Part shown: one piece after another, positions 38,729 through 46,656 of the stretch
How the letters are laid out: every line of letters starts with the position of its first letter
Position numbering within the stretch: the stretch's first letter is position 1
Assembly (NCBI GenBank): GCA_016235815.1
Contig: JACRIM010000023.1
Span: 62,001-126,000, forward strand
Direction: 5' to 3'
DNA from: Planctomycetota bacterium
Lineage (GTDB): Bacteria > Planctomycetota > Phycisphaerae > UBA1845 > UTPLA1
DNA length: 64,000 nt
Translations under genes and position numbers: made by a program
The notes under the pieces: model-generated
Database searches by the model: none
What the model was told of the DNA's origin: nothing
The model's input: the letters and a program-made list of their open reading frames with translations, nothing else

Positions 38729-40867
38729 ATGCGAACTCGGATACCCGCACGCCTTGCATTCATTCTCGCCGCGCTGATCCTCTGCCTCGCAAGCGAACCC
38801 GCCCACGCCTACATCGGCCCCGGCGCCGGCTTTGCCATCGTTTCGTCCCTCGGCGTCATCCTCTGGACGATGTTCCTCGCCTTTCTCACGCTTCTCATCT
38901 GGCCCATCCGCTGGGTGATTCGCAGCATCCGCGGACGCCGCGCCTTCGCCCGCGCCAAGGTCCGCCGACTCGTCATCCTCGGTTTGGACGGCATGGAGCC
39001 AAGCCTCGTCGATCGCTTCATGGCCGCCGGCAAAATGCCAAACCTCAAACGCCTGAAAGAGAAAGGCTGCTACCGCCTGCTCGGCACCACCACGCCGCCG
39101 CTTTCGCCCGTCGCCTGGTCCAGCTTCCTCACCGGCGTCAACCCCGGCAAGCACAACATCTACGACTTCCTTAACAGCGACCGCCGAACCTATCTGCCGA
39201 ACCTCTCCTCCGTCTCCATCCACGCCCCGACGAAATCATTCCGCCTCGGCAAATACACCATCCCGCTCAACAAACCGGAGATCCGCCTGCTTCGCAAAGG
39301 CAAACCCTTCTGGAACACCCTCGGCGAGCACGGCATCTTCACCTCCGTCATTCGCGTGCCGATCACCTTTCCGCCGGAGAAATGCCGCGGCGTCGTCCTC
39401 TCCGCCATGTGCGTCCCCGACCTGCGCGGCACACAGGGCCTCTTTGCCTTTTACAGCACCCGAACCGACGCCGGCCACGAACGCACCGGCGGCGAGCAGA
39501 TCCGCGTTCGCCGCGAGGGTGACACCATCCGCGCCGAACTCATCGGCCCCGACAACAGCATGAAAGAAGGCGCAGGCAACGCCCGCGTTCCCTTCGTCGT
39601 GCGCATAGCAAAAGACAATCGCTCCGCCACGCTCGAAATCGCCGGCGAAAAACACGCCCTTCGCCCCAGCGCCTACACCGACTGGATCACCATCCGTTTC
39701 AAGATGGGCCCCGGCGCGACCGTCACCGGAATCTGTCGCTTCATGCTCGTGCGCCTCGAACCCGAATTCGAACTGTACGCGACGCCGATCAACCTCGACC
39801 CCGAAAAGCCCGCCCTGCCCATCTCCTTCCCCGCGGCCTACAGCCCCTATCTCGCCAAGCGTTTCGGCCCCTACGCCACCCTCGGCCTCGCGGAAGACAC
39901 CTGGGCGCTCAACGAACAACTCATCGACGACGACGCCTTCCTCGAACAATGCAACTCCATCGACGCCGAGCGCGAGAAACAATTCTTCGACGCCCTCGAC
40001 AACACGCCGCAGGGACTCGTCGTCTGCGTCTTCGACGGCACCGATCGCATCCAGCACATGTACTGGCGCTATCTCGAAGACAAACACCCGGCCCACCCGC
40101 GCAACCTTCTCGGCGCCGCCTACAAAACATCCCCGCACGAAAAGACCATCGAGGAGCACTACGCCCGAATGGACGCCCTCGTCGGCGAGACCATGCGTCG
40201 CGTGGAAAAAGACAAAAACACCATGCTCATGGTCATCTCCGACCACGGCTTCTCCCCCTTCCGCCGCGGCCTCGACCTCAACGCATGGCTCCTCGAAAAC
40301 GGCTACATGAAACTCAAGGCCCCCGCCGAGCGCGGCGACGCCCCCAACAAGTTTCTCGCCCAAGTCGACTGGGCCAACACCAAGGCCTACGCCCTCGGAC
40401 TCGCCGGCATGTTCATCAATCAGAAAGGCCGCGAATCGCAGGGCATCGTGGAGAAAGGCGACGAGACAGCGCGGCTCAAGCGCGAAATCATCGGCAAGCT
40501 CACCCGCCTCGTCGATCCGAAGTCGCAAGAGATCGCTATCGTCCGCGTGCAGGACAAAGACGTTGCCTACCAAGGCCCATTCACCGAGACGGCACCCGAC
40601 CTCGTCATCGGCTACAACCGCGGCTATCGCGTCTCATGGGAAACCGCCATCGGCACCATCACCGATGCTGTCTTCCACGACAACACCAAGGCCTGGAGCG
40701 GCGACCACTGCATCGACCCCGACCTCATCCCCGGCGTACTGTTCTGCACGCATAAGGTCACCAGCGAATCCCCCCGCCTCATGGACCTCGGCCCCACCGC
40801 GCTGTCCCTCTTTGGCGTCGACGTACCAAAAAACATGGACGGCAAACCGCTGGAGGTGACGGTGTGA
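38729..40867 (+). CDS. Membrane-anchored alkaline-phosphatase-superfamily phosphodiesterase
   Basis: A 712-residue protein with a signal peptide (LAFILAALILCLASEPAHA), a second membrane helix, then a type I phosphodiesterase/nucleotide pyrophosphatase domain. Metal and catalytic positions are GLDGMEPS (first Asp), a Thr/Ser-rich nucleophile region near TTTPPLSPVAW, CVFDGTDRIQH (D, H), ISDHGFSPF (DH) and GDHC. The insert in mid-sequence is beta-rich. Substrate unknown. The last 93 codons are duplicated at 43573-43851 with almost only synonymous changes. The ATG at 38729 is chosen at the signal peptide. Confidence 0.85.
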   Translation: MRTRIPARLAFILAALILCLASEPAHAYIGPGAGFAIVSSLGVILWTMFLAFLTLLIWPIRWVIRSIRGRRAFARAKVRRLVILGLDGMEPSLVDRFMAAGKMPNLKRLKEKGCYRLLGTTTPPLSPVAWSSFLTGVNPGKHNIYDFLNSDRRTYLPNLSSVSIHAPTKSFRLGKYTIPLNKPEIRLLRKGKPFWNTLGEHGIFTSVIRVPITFPPEKCRGVVLSAMCVPDLRGTQGLFAFYSTRTDAGHERTGGEQIRVRREGDTIRAELIGPDNSMKEGAGNARVPFVVRIAKDNRSATLEIAGEKHALRPSAYTDWITIRFKMGPGATVTGICRFMLVRLEPEFELYATPINLDPEKPALPISFPAAYSPYLAKRFGPYATLGLAEDTWALNEQLIDDDAFLEQCNSIDAEREKQFFDALDNTPQGLVVCVFDGTDRIQHMYWRYLEDKHPAHPRNLLGAAYKTSPHEKTIEEHYARMDALVGETMRRVEKDKNTMLMVISDHGFSPFRRGLDLNAWLLENGYMKLKAPAERGDAPNKFLAQVDWANTKAYALGLAGMFINQKGRESQGIVEKGDETARLKREIIGKLTRLVDPKSQEIAIVRVQDKDVAYQGPFTETAPDLVIGYNRGYRVSWETAIGTITDAVFHDNTKAWSGDHCIDPDLIPGVLFCTHKVTSESPRLMDLGPTALSLFGVDVPKNMDGKPLEVTV

Positions 40868-40935
40868 GGGGAATGATGATGTCGGATTACGAATGACAAA
40901 TGACCACGAATGGCGGGCGATGAACCGCAGAAGGT

Positions 40936-42513
40936 TTACTTGAGCTTCTCGGGATCGGTGAGGGCGAGCTTGAGCCACTGCACATAGCGAAGTGTGTACG
41001 GGTCATTTTCGTCCTTCAAACGACGCTCCGCGAATTCGAGCAACTGTTTCTTGTCCAGGTGATCGATGCCGGTGCTGGCGAGCCCGTTCAATGCACTTTG
41101 CCGCAGGTCGGGTTCAGAATCACACCCCTTTAGGATGTCGAATAGAACTTCTTGCCGTGTTGCAAGCGTTGGGCCCGGTTCGAGTGAATAGTCATCATTC
41201 TTAATGCCAAGTTCATACAGAATCTGACTGCGAATGAGCAGATCGCTCGGAGATTCGCTTGAGTGCGATCGATAGTCGGCGAGGAGGAGTCGAATGAACT
41301 CTTCAGAATGAGGACCATTCGCGCGGCCGTCTTTCGGGTTATATAGCCACTTCAAGTATCTATCGTGCTCCTTGAGGTCCGAAGGAAGACCGATCCACTT
41401 GGTTCGTAGGCTCTCGGCCATGCGGTTTTTGTATTCATGGGCATGGTCCAACTTGCCTTTTGGCTTCGGCGTACGATTGGAATCCAGTTCGTCCAAAGCG
41501 GACTCGATCATCAAGATAACGATGGGATGCTGTTCGCGGGCCAACTGGTCATTCAACAATCGGACAATAACAGCATCGCCCTTTCGGCAAAGCTTTCGTG
41601 AACAACCGTAGAGATACCTGCGTTCCTTGTAGGGAAGGCCGCTAAGGGGAATCCGTTTGTGTTGTTCGCCTTCGATCGCCGCACATAGCGATTGATTCTT
41701 GGCCTTGGTCGCCAAAATGTAGAGTCGAACCAATTGCTGCATGGCGGTCATGCGAAGCCTGTCATCACCGGGCCAATCGGTAGAGGGGAGATTCTTCCAA
41801 TAGAAGTCAAAGAAGCGTTTGCAGTCGGCCTCCGAGGCCGTGGCTACTTTTTTCTCCAGGGCCTCGGACTCCAGTTGAAGGTTTCCAGCGTCGAAACCTT
41901 TCGCAAAACTCGGGCGTTGAGATAGTTTTCCAGTTGAATTGCCCAGCGCAATCACTTTTTTCAATGGGCGGCTGGGAGGTGGACAGATGACCTTGCCAAC
42001 TTCATCGCCGAGGTTCTGGGGATGGCCCTGCCAGACGATTCGGCCGCCGGGAGCTACTAGCACTGCGTAGGGAATGCTAGTGACACCGGCATTACAATCG
42101 CGCGGCTGGCCGGCACAGATGGCGTAGTCCATCTGACGTCGCTTGACGTAAGCCTCGACCTTGCCTGCGTCTTCATGTGTCACCCCAATGACGACCAGTC
42201 CGTGGGATTCGTACTGCTTTTGCAGCGTGCGGAGGCTCTCCACGTTCGCCATGCAAGGGGCACACCACGTCGCCCAGAACTCCACCACTACGAATCGGTC
42301 ACGCAGCAAGTCCCATGTCAAGGGCGAGGCAACGTTGAACCAAGTCTCACCCGTAAGGCTGGGAAGCGATTTGAACACGTCCGCTGGAAGGGTCGTGGCT
42401 CCGTCGGCGATCGCATTGCGGTTGGTCAATACCCAATATCCAGTAACGGTAAACGCGGTTGCTAATACGACAATCCCCGTACGCGCAATACGTTTTCGCA
42501 TAGTTGCATCCAC
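40936..42513 (-). CDS. TlpA-like thioredoxin-fold protein with long helical C terminus
   Basis: A 525-residue protein with an N-terminal membrane anchor or signal (about residues 11-30). Its extracytoplasmic thioredoxin domain has active site FWATWCAPC (C84, C87) and cis-Pro loop TSIPYAVLV near residue 146. The remaining ~340 residues are helical, contain several Cys and have no family that I recognise. It is a predicted thiol-disulfide oxidoreductase of the envelope. It lies 22 nt downstream of the Cys-rich protein gene, so the two are probably one operon and that protein may be its client (inference). The region has lower G+C than the chromosome around it. Confidence 0.8.
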   Translation of the reverse strand: MDATMRKRIARTGIVVLATAFTVTGYWVLTNRNAIADGATTLPADVFKSLPSLTGETWFNVASPLTWDLLRDRFVVVEFWATWCAPCMANVESLRTLQKQYESHGLVVIGVTHEDAGKVEAYVKRRQMDYAICAGQPRDCNAGVTSIPYAVLVAPGGRIVWQGHPQNLGDEVGKVICPPPSRPLKKVIALGNSTGKLSQRPSFAKGFDAGNLQLESEALEKKVATASEADCKRFFDFYWKNLPSTDWPGDDRLRMTAMQQLVRLYILATKAKNQSLCAAIEGEQHKRIPLSGLPYKERRYLYGCSRKLCRKGDAVIVRLLNDQLAREQHPIVILMIESALDELDSNRTPKPKGKLDHAHEYKNRMAESLRTKWIGLPSDLKEHDRYLKWLYNPKDGRANGPHSEEFIRLLLADYRSHSSESPSDLLIRSQILYELGIKNDDYSLEPGPTLATRQEVLFDILKGCDSEPDLRQSALNGLASTGIDHLDKKQLLEFAERRLKDENDPYTLRYVQWLKLALTDPEKLK

Positions 42514-42535
42514 ACATCGTGATTAAAGCAATCGC

Positions 42536-43378
42536 TTACTCGATTATCGCGGCGTAATTCGGATTCTGACTCACGACTTTGCGATACCAGTATTCTGTTG
42601 CGTATTTGTTGAACTCCTGCCGGATGCTCTCCGGGTCCGTTTGGCCGTTGGCCAGTGCTCTGGCAATGGCCCATGCATCAAACGAAGCCTTGTACTTTTC
42701 AAAAAGCTCCTGATCGACTTGGGATAGTTCGGACTGATGAGCGGTCACATCATTCAGCACCGCACACCGTTCGCAGGGCGTCATCGACGCCAATACTCCA
42801 CGGGTATCTATCGTATCCATGAAGGTAGGAAGCATTTGAAAAATCTCGTTTGCAGCACTGGGCTGTGCGTCTTCGGCGGCAATGATCGCTGCTCCAGCGA
42901 CACATCCTCCGTCTGCATAGCTGTTGGATGCAGACTGTGAATAGGTGTCGCCGCCGGACGCTGGTTGACCATCAATAACTGCTGAATACGCGTCGGAACC
43001 GAGGCGTAGCCTAATTATGGCAACTGGATGATGGGAATTACAAATTGTCTTACAATTCTGAACAGACCCGCTGCCTGGATGGTTCTGAGCTTTCGTATCG
43101 CAACAGTTATGACAATCAACGTTGTTGTCGCATACTAACGCACACGATGTGTTTGCACCTGGGCTTTGACACGCATGTTCATTTTCCCCCTGCGGCTCGG
43201 CCTCTTCCTGACAAATGGCTCCGATTGTAATAAACGGAGTGACCAAGATCAATGCGACTACTTTCAGCCGATTAAAACGAGTGGGGGGGGGGGGATAGAC
43301 ATGACGAACACTCCTTTTTCGAATAGTAACCCGGGTACAAATCGGCTGGTCGGAAGTGACGGACGAACTGCCATTCAT
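42536..43378 (-). CDS. Exported Cys-rich protein with a 12-C tract at its start
   Basis: Unknown protein with a hydrophobic export segment (LKVVALILVTPFITIG), then a Cys-rich stretch with about ten cysteines in some 50 residues (CALVCDNNVDCHNCC...CKTIC). A low-complexity linker and a helical C terminus follow. The frame as given opens at ATG 43378, with no ribosome binding site. The better start is ATG 43302, preceded by AAGGAG at 8 nt, but it leads into a run of 12 C and meets a stop after about a dozen codons. Ten or 13 C would join that start to the main frame. Candidate promoter TTGATT-18-TATACT lies at 43394-43423. The TlpA-like gene follows. Confidence 0.6.
   Translation of the reverse strand: MNGSSSVTSDQPICTRVTIRKRSVRHVYPPPPTRFNRLKVVALILVTPFITIGAICQEEAEPQGENEHACQSPGANTSCALVCDNNVDCHNCCDTKAQNHPGSGSVQNCKTICNSHHPVAIIRLRLGSDAYSAVIDGQPASGGDTYSQSASNSYADGGCVAGAAIIAAEDAQPSAANEIFQMLPTFMDTIDTRGVLASMTPCERCAVLNDVTAHQSELSQVDQELFEKYKASFDAWAIARALANGQTDPESIRQEFNKYATEYWYRKVVSQNPNYAAIIE
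43283..43294 (-). repeat. Homopolymeric C12 tract (G12 on the + strand)
   Basis: Twelve consecutive G on the given strand, three codons into the better-supported start of the Cys-rich gene. Tracts of this length are prone to slipped-strand mispairing and also to sequencing error. Confidence 0.85.
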
Positions 43379-43572
43379 ACCCTACACGAATGAAGTATAT
43401 CAATTGGTCTGGTTTCGAATCAAGAAAAATTGAAACAAAAATATAAAAACTTACTGCTCACGCAAATGTACAGATACCTATTTAGAATTAACAGCAATGT
43501 CGGGCCAATGATTAGCCGATTATCCACCATAACCCCATCAATGTAACTGCAGTACTGAAGCACAGTTACACC
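43379..43572. other. A+T-rich intergenic region, end of the inserted segment
   Basis: About 190 bases of strikingly A+T-rich sequence between the Cys-rich gene and the duplicated phosphodiesterase fragment. Apart from the promoter above I see no gene, tRNA or integrase site. Confidence 0.6.
43394..43423 (-). promoter_or_regulatory. Putative promoter of the Cys-rich/TlpA-like operon
   Basis: On the minus strand, TTGATT and TATACT are separated by 18 nt. Initiation near 43387 would leave about 8 nt before ATG 43378, or about 85 nt before ATG 43302. Confidence 0.5.
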
Positions 43573-43851
43573 ACGGCCCCCGACCTCGTCATTGGCTACA
43601 ACCGCGGCTATCGCGTCTCATGGGAAACCGCCATCGGCACCATCACCGACGCCGTCTTTCACGACAACACCAAGGCCTGGAGCGGCGACCACTGCATCGA
43701 CCCGGACCTGATCCCCGGCGTACTGTTCTGCACGCACAAAGTCACCAGCGAATCCCCCCGCCTCATGGACCTCGGCCCCACCGCGCTGTCCCTCTTTGGC
43801 GTCGACGTGCCAAAAAATATGGACGGCAAACCGCTGGAGGTGAAAGTTTGA
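43573..43851 (+). pseudogene. 3'-end duplicate of the phosphodiesterase gene (93 codons)
   Basis: The 279 bases match 40589-40867 almost throughout. The reading frame and stop are kept, and about 14 base differences are visible; all but one are synonymous (the exception is Thr to Lys in the second-last codon). There is no start codon or upstream domain, so it cannot make a working enzyme. The synonymous pattern shows that both copies evolved as coding sequence before truncation, so this is a paralogue or allele remnant rather than a fresh copy. It forms a direct repeat around a foreign-looking 2.7-kb segment. Confidence 0.88.
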
Positions 43852-43960
43852 TTCGCAAGTAATCGCAGTTACGCGCGCCGCGCATTCCCTCCCCTTACAA
43901 AGGGGAAGGCCAGGGTGGGGTTATTGAATGTGACATTCTCGCTTGATTTCCCGAAGAATT

Positions 43961-44995
43961 CTACGACCCCGCCTGAATCGGCCCCTCAAGCTGCACAACC
44001 TTCTTCCGCGTGAACTTCTTCCCGCCCTTCAACGCCACGTTCACCACCACCTCATATCGCCCCGGCTGCTTGTACTCATGCAGCGGTGATTCATCGCGCG
44101 ATTCGCCGCCGTCCCCGAAGAACCACTTCTGCTTCGTCGCCTCCGGAATCGCCCGCAACTCAAACTGCACCGCCAGCGGATTCTCCCCCGTCGCCGATCG
44201 CGCCCGAATCCGAATCCACGGCCGCTCCTTCGTCACTGTCGCGAAGAACCGCCACACAAACTTCGGCTCGATTCGCCGATGCTGGCCGGGCAATTCCTGT
44301 TCCTCCACAAACATCTTTTCATCACGCAGCCACTTGATGCACTCCTTCGTCTGGTCGCGCAGAAAATCCGTCGAGCCGTAGATCACCTTCACCGGCTGCC
44401 AGCGATCCAGCCGATCCGTCGGCACATCCATGTAGCGCTTGTCAAACGACCCCTGCCGAATGGCGATGGCCCGAAACACATCCGGATTCCGCAGACCCGT
44501 GTGCAGGATCGCATAAGAACCCGCCGACCACCCCGTCATGAAGACCTGCTCCTCCGCAATCTTGTAGCGCCCCTTCACCTCCGCCACCATCGCAAGGATC
44601 GTCTGTTCATCCTGCTGTTGCAACGCAATCTGCTTGGCAGGCTCGGGCGTCATGTCTCCCTTTGCGCCCGACAGCGTCGGCGCGGCCACCACGATCCCCT
44701 GATTCTCCGCGAACAGCGCCCACTCCCGCATCTGCAACTGCGCCGTGTCATACGGCCACGTCCCATGGCAGAGCACCAGCAGCGGCCACGTCCGCGCGGG
44801 CGTGTAACGACTCGGCACGTAAAGCAAATAAGGCTTCTGCGTCCGCCCCTCCACGGCCTCAAGGATCGGCGCCTGCGTCGGCAGCGATTCCATGGATGGG
44901 CAACCGCACAGGGCCAGCAAACCCAATACCGTCCACGCACGCACGATCCGCCAGGAGCGAACCGTCCTTTGCTTTCCAGAACCGAATGTCGTCAT
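43961..44995 (-). CDS. Lipoprotein-type esterase with C-terminal PKD domain
   Basis: A 344-residue exported protein with N-terminal hydrophobic segment and possible lipidation Cys (ALCGC, near residue 32). The esterase core has VLCHGTW (oxyanion), the nucleophile elbow GWSAGS (S157) and GSTDFL (acid). The likely catalytic His is in PGQHRRIEP. The last ~75 residues are PKD-like (WFFGDGGES...SPLHEYKQPGRYEVVV), a surface-binding beta-sandwich. The fold resembles PHB-depolymerase-type esterases. Substrate unknown. Confidence 0.8.
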   Translation of the reverse strand: MTTFGSGKQRTVRSWRIVRAWTVLGLLALCGCPSMESLPTQAPILEAVEGRTQKPYLLYVPSRYTPARTWPLLVLCHGTWPYDTAQLQMREWALFAENQGIVVAAPTLSGAKGDMTPEPAKQIALQQQDEQTILAMVAEVKGRYKIAEEQVFMTGWSAGSYAILHTGLRNPDVFRAIAIRQGSFDKRYMDVPTDRLDRWQPVKVIYGSTDFLRDQTKECIKWLRDEKMFVEEQELPGQHRRIEPKFVWRFFATVTKERPWIRIRARSATGENPLAVQFELRAIPEATKQKWFFGDGGESRDESPLHEYKQPGRYEVVVNVALKGGKKFTRKKVVQLEGPIQAGS

Positions 44996-45000
44996 GCCGG

Positions 45001-45006
45001 ACTATA
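45001..45006 (-). promoter_or_regulatory. -10-like element, leaderless arrangement
   Basis: TATAGT on the minus strand, 5 nt before the ATG at 44995, with no ribosome binding site. No clear -35. Confidence 0.35.
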
Positions 45007-45235
45007 GTACGCGATCAACCCTCCCGCACTGCATCGCACGCAGCCCCGCGCGTGAGAGATGCCTTCTCGGTGTTGAAAAACCGCTTGCGAACGTCCGGCG
45101 CGGAAGTAAGTCATGAGTCCCGCCGCCCGATGTCGGCGACGTGGCCTCCGGCGACTGAATCCGCATCCCGGGTTTCGCGCGGATGACTCCGGTGTTCAGT
45201 CATTGATAGGTGCAGATGATCTTGTTCAAGAGGCG

Positions 45236-45292
45236 AAAAAAAGAACCTCTCGATTCCGGCCGGCGTGTGAACGCGCCGGAATCGAAAGGTTC
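45236..45292 (-). terminator. Rho-independent terminator of the prepilin-like gene
   Basis: On the minus strand a long stem (arms 45270-45292 and 45243-45265, few mismatches, 4-nt loop) is followed by seven T (45242-45236). It lies about 20 nt after the stop codon at 45315. Confidence 0.8.
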
Positions 45293-45314
45293 CATGACCA
45301 TTGTCGTAGCGGAG

Positions 45315-46391
45315 CTATTCCGCGCTGCCGCCACCGGCGAGCGACTTGGGCCGTAAGCGGCCGAACCAGATGTCCTGCATCTCATCAAAGGAAGCCTGGT
45401 TGATCTCAAACGAGCTTCCGCCGCTCATCTTGTACGGTCCGATGTAGCCGTCGGCCTGCGCACCGGTCGCACCGGCCCGATCCTGGATCGCCGCAACATG
45501 GCCGTCGGCGAAGAGCATATTCGCAAACCCGCCGACGTAGTCGCCGTTACGGGGCTTGTGCAGCGGAGCAATGTCGTTGTACTCATGCCCCTTCTGGCCT
45601 GCATTCCCGGTGACCCCGCTGTAATCCACGGTCATCCCATCCGTAAAGGACTCCACCGTAAAGTCGCCCGTCTTCAACACGTCGGAGCCTGCGAACTGGT
45701 TGACCGTCTGCGCATAGGCAGCCGTCACCGTGGCCTCGGCGGCATCACCCACGCGCGAATCACCAAGGATCGGAATCTTGTCAACCGGCGCAGCCGTGCT
45801 GCCCAGATGTCGGGAGTTCAATGGTCCATCGCCGTCGTTCGGAGATTTCGGTGGATCGCTGGGATCGCCATCAATGCCATAGCCGTCCGCGGCCGTCGGA
45901 TCGCCGCGAACAAATTGCCATGTTGCGGCATAGTTGGTGTTGTACCCCTTTTGCCACATCTCTTTGGATTTGATGCCGACGACCGCGGCCGGAACCGGGC
46001 CGGCCCGGCCGGGATTCGCAACGCCCGTCGTCGAGGCGCCGGTGTAATCGCCGACCTTCTCATTGATCTGGTACTTGTTGGCGGGGCAGAGCATCTTGCC
46101 GGGCGTACCAACCTTGAGGTTGATCACATCCGCCACCCATCCGACCTCGCGCACGTCACCATCGCGCAGATGATCGAAGGCTCCGGAGGTCCGTTGGCCG
46201 TTGGGGTCGTTCGACGCCCGCATTTCAAACGCCGTCCCAAAGGTGCGCAGGTACATCCCGCAGGTGGCCGCTTTGGAACTCTCCCGCGCGCCGGACAGTG
46301 CGGGAAGGAGTATCGCCACGAGAACGAGAATGATCGAAATCACCACCAGCAATTCGATCAGGGTGAACGCTCGCACGTGTCTCTTCTTCAT
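45315..46391 (-). CDS. Prepilin-like protein with N-terminal methylation motif (DUF1559-like)
   Basis: A 358-residue type II/IV-pilin-like protein. The N terminus carries the cleavage/methylation motif RAFTLIELLVVISIILVLVAI followed by LLPALSGARE, and the C-terminal third has FADGHVAAI, the H-x-DG type signature widespread in planctomycete prepilin-like families. These proteins are processed by prepilin peptidase and are thought to form surface pseudopili; planctomycetes carry many paralogues. The ATG at 46391 has GGAGATGAC upstream. A terminator follows directly. Confidence 0.88.
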   Translation of the reverse strand: MKKRHVRAFTLIELLVVISIILVLVAILLPALSGARESSKAATCGMYLRTFGTAFEMRASNDPNGQRTSGAFDHLRDGDVREVGWVADVINLKVGTPGKMLCPANKYQINEKVGDYTGASTTGVANPGRAGPVPAAVVGIKSKEMWQKGYNTNYAATWQFVRGDPTAADGYGIDGDPSDPPKSPNDGDGPLNSRHLGSTAAPVDKIPILGDSRVGDAAEATVTAAYAQTVNQFAGSDVLKTGDFTVESFTDGMTVDYSGVTGNAGQKGHEYNDIAPLHKPRNGDYVGGFANMLFADGHVAAIQDRAGATGAQADGYIGPYKMSGGSSFEINQASFDEMQDIWFGRLRPKSLAGGGSAE

Positions 46392-46565
46392 GTCATCTCC
46401 TGCAGAAATGGGGCCAACGAGTTCCCCCCGGGAAAGGGGGGCCACACGCAAGACCGAATGTAGAGGTGAATTCACCGATTACCAGTCAAGATTACATGAA
46501 GTCTGTGTGACCATGTCTTAACAATCGCCCGTCTTCGTGCCGATCGGTGGACCCCGCCCGCCTGG

Positions 46566-46594
46566 TTCATTTCCGGTTCCCATGATGCTATAAT
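46566..46594 (+). promoter_or_regulatory. Putative promoter of the TPR-esterase gene
   Basis: TTCATT (46566-46571), 17-nt spacer and TATAAT (46589-46594) with an extended TG one base before. The gene starts at 46657 with an AGGGAGA ribosome binding site, giving a leader of about 55 nt. Confidence 0.5.
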
Positions 46595-46656
46595 GCCCCC
46601 GGCGAATCGCCCGATCCGCCCCATGCCGAACGACGGTTTCATTTAGGGAGAGCACC

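Larger units (their letters stand above)
44996..45314. other. Intergenic region with promoter and terminator
   Basis: About 319 bases between the PKD esterase (start at 44995, minus) and the prepilin-like gene (stop at 45315, minus). It holds a -10-like TATAGT for the esterase (45001-45006, minus, 5 nt before the ATG) and a strong minus-strand terminator at 45236-45292. No gene is seen in the middle. Confidence 0.6.
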
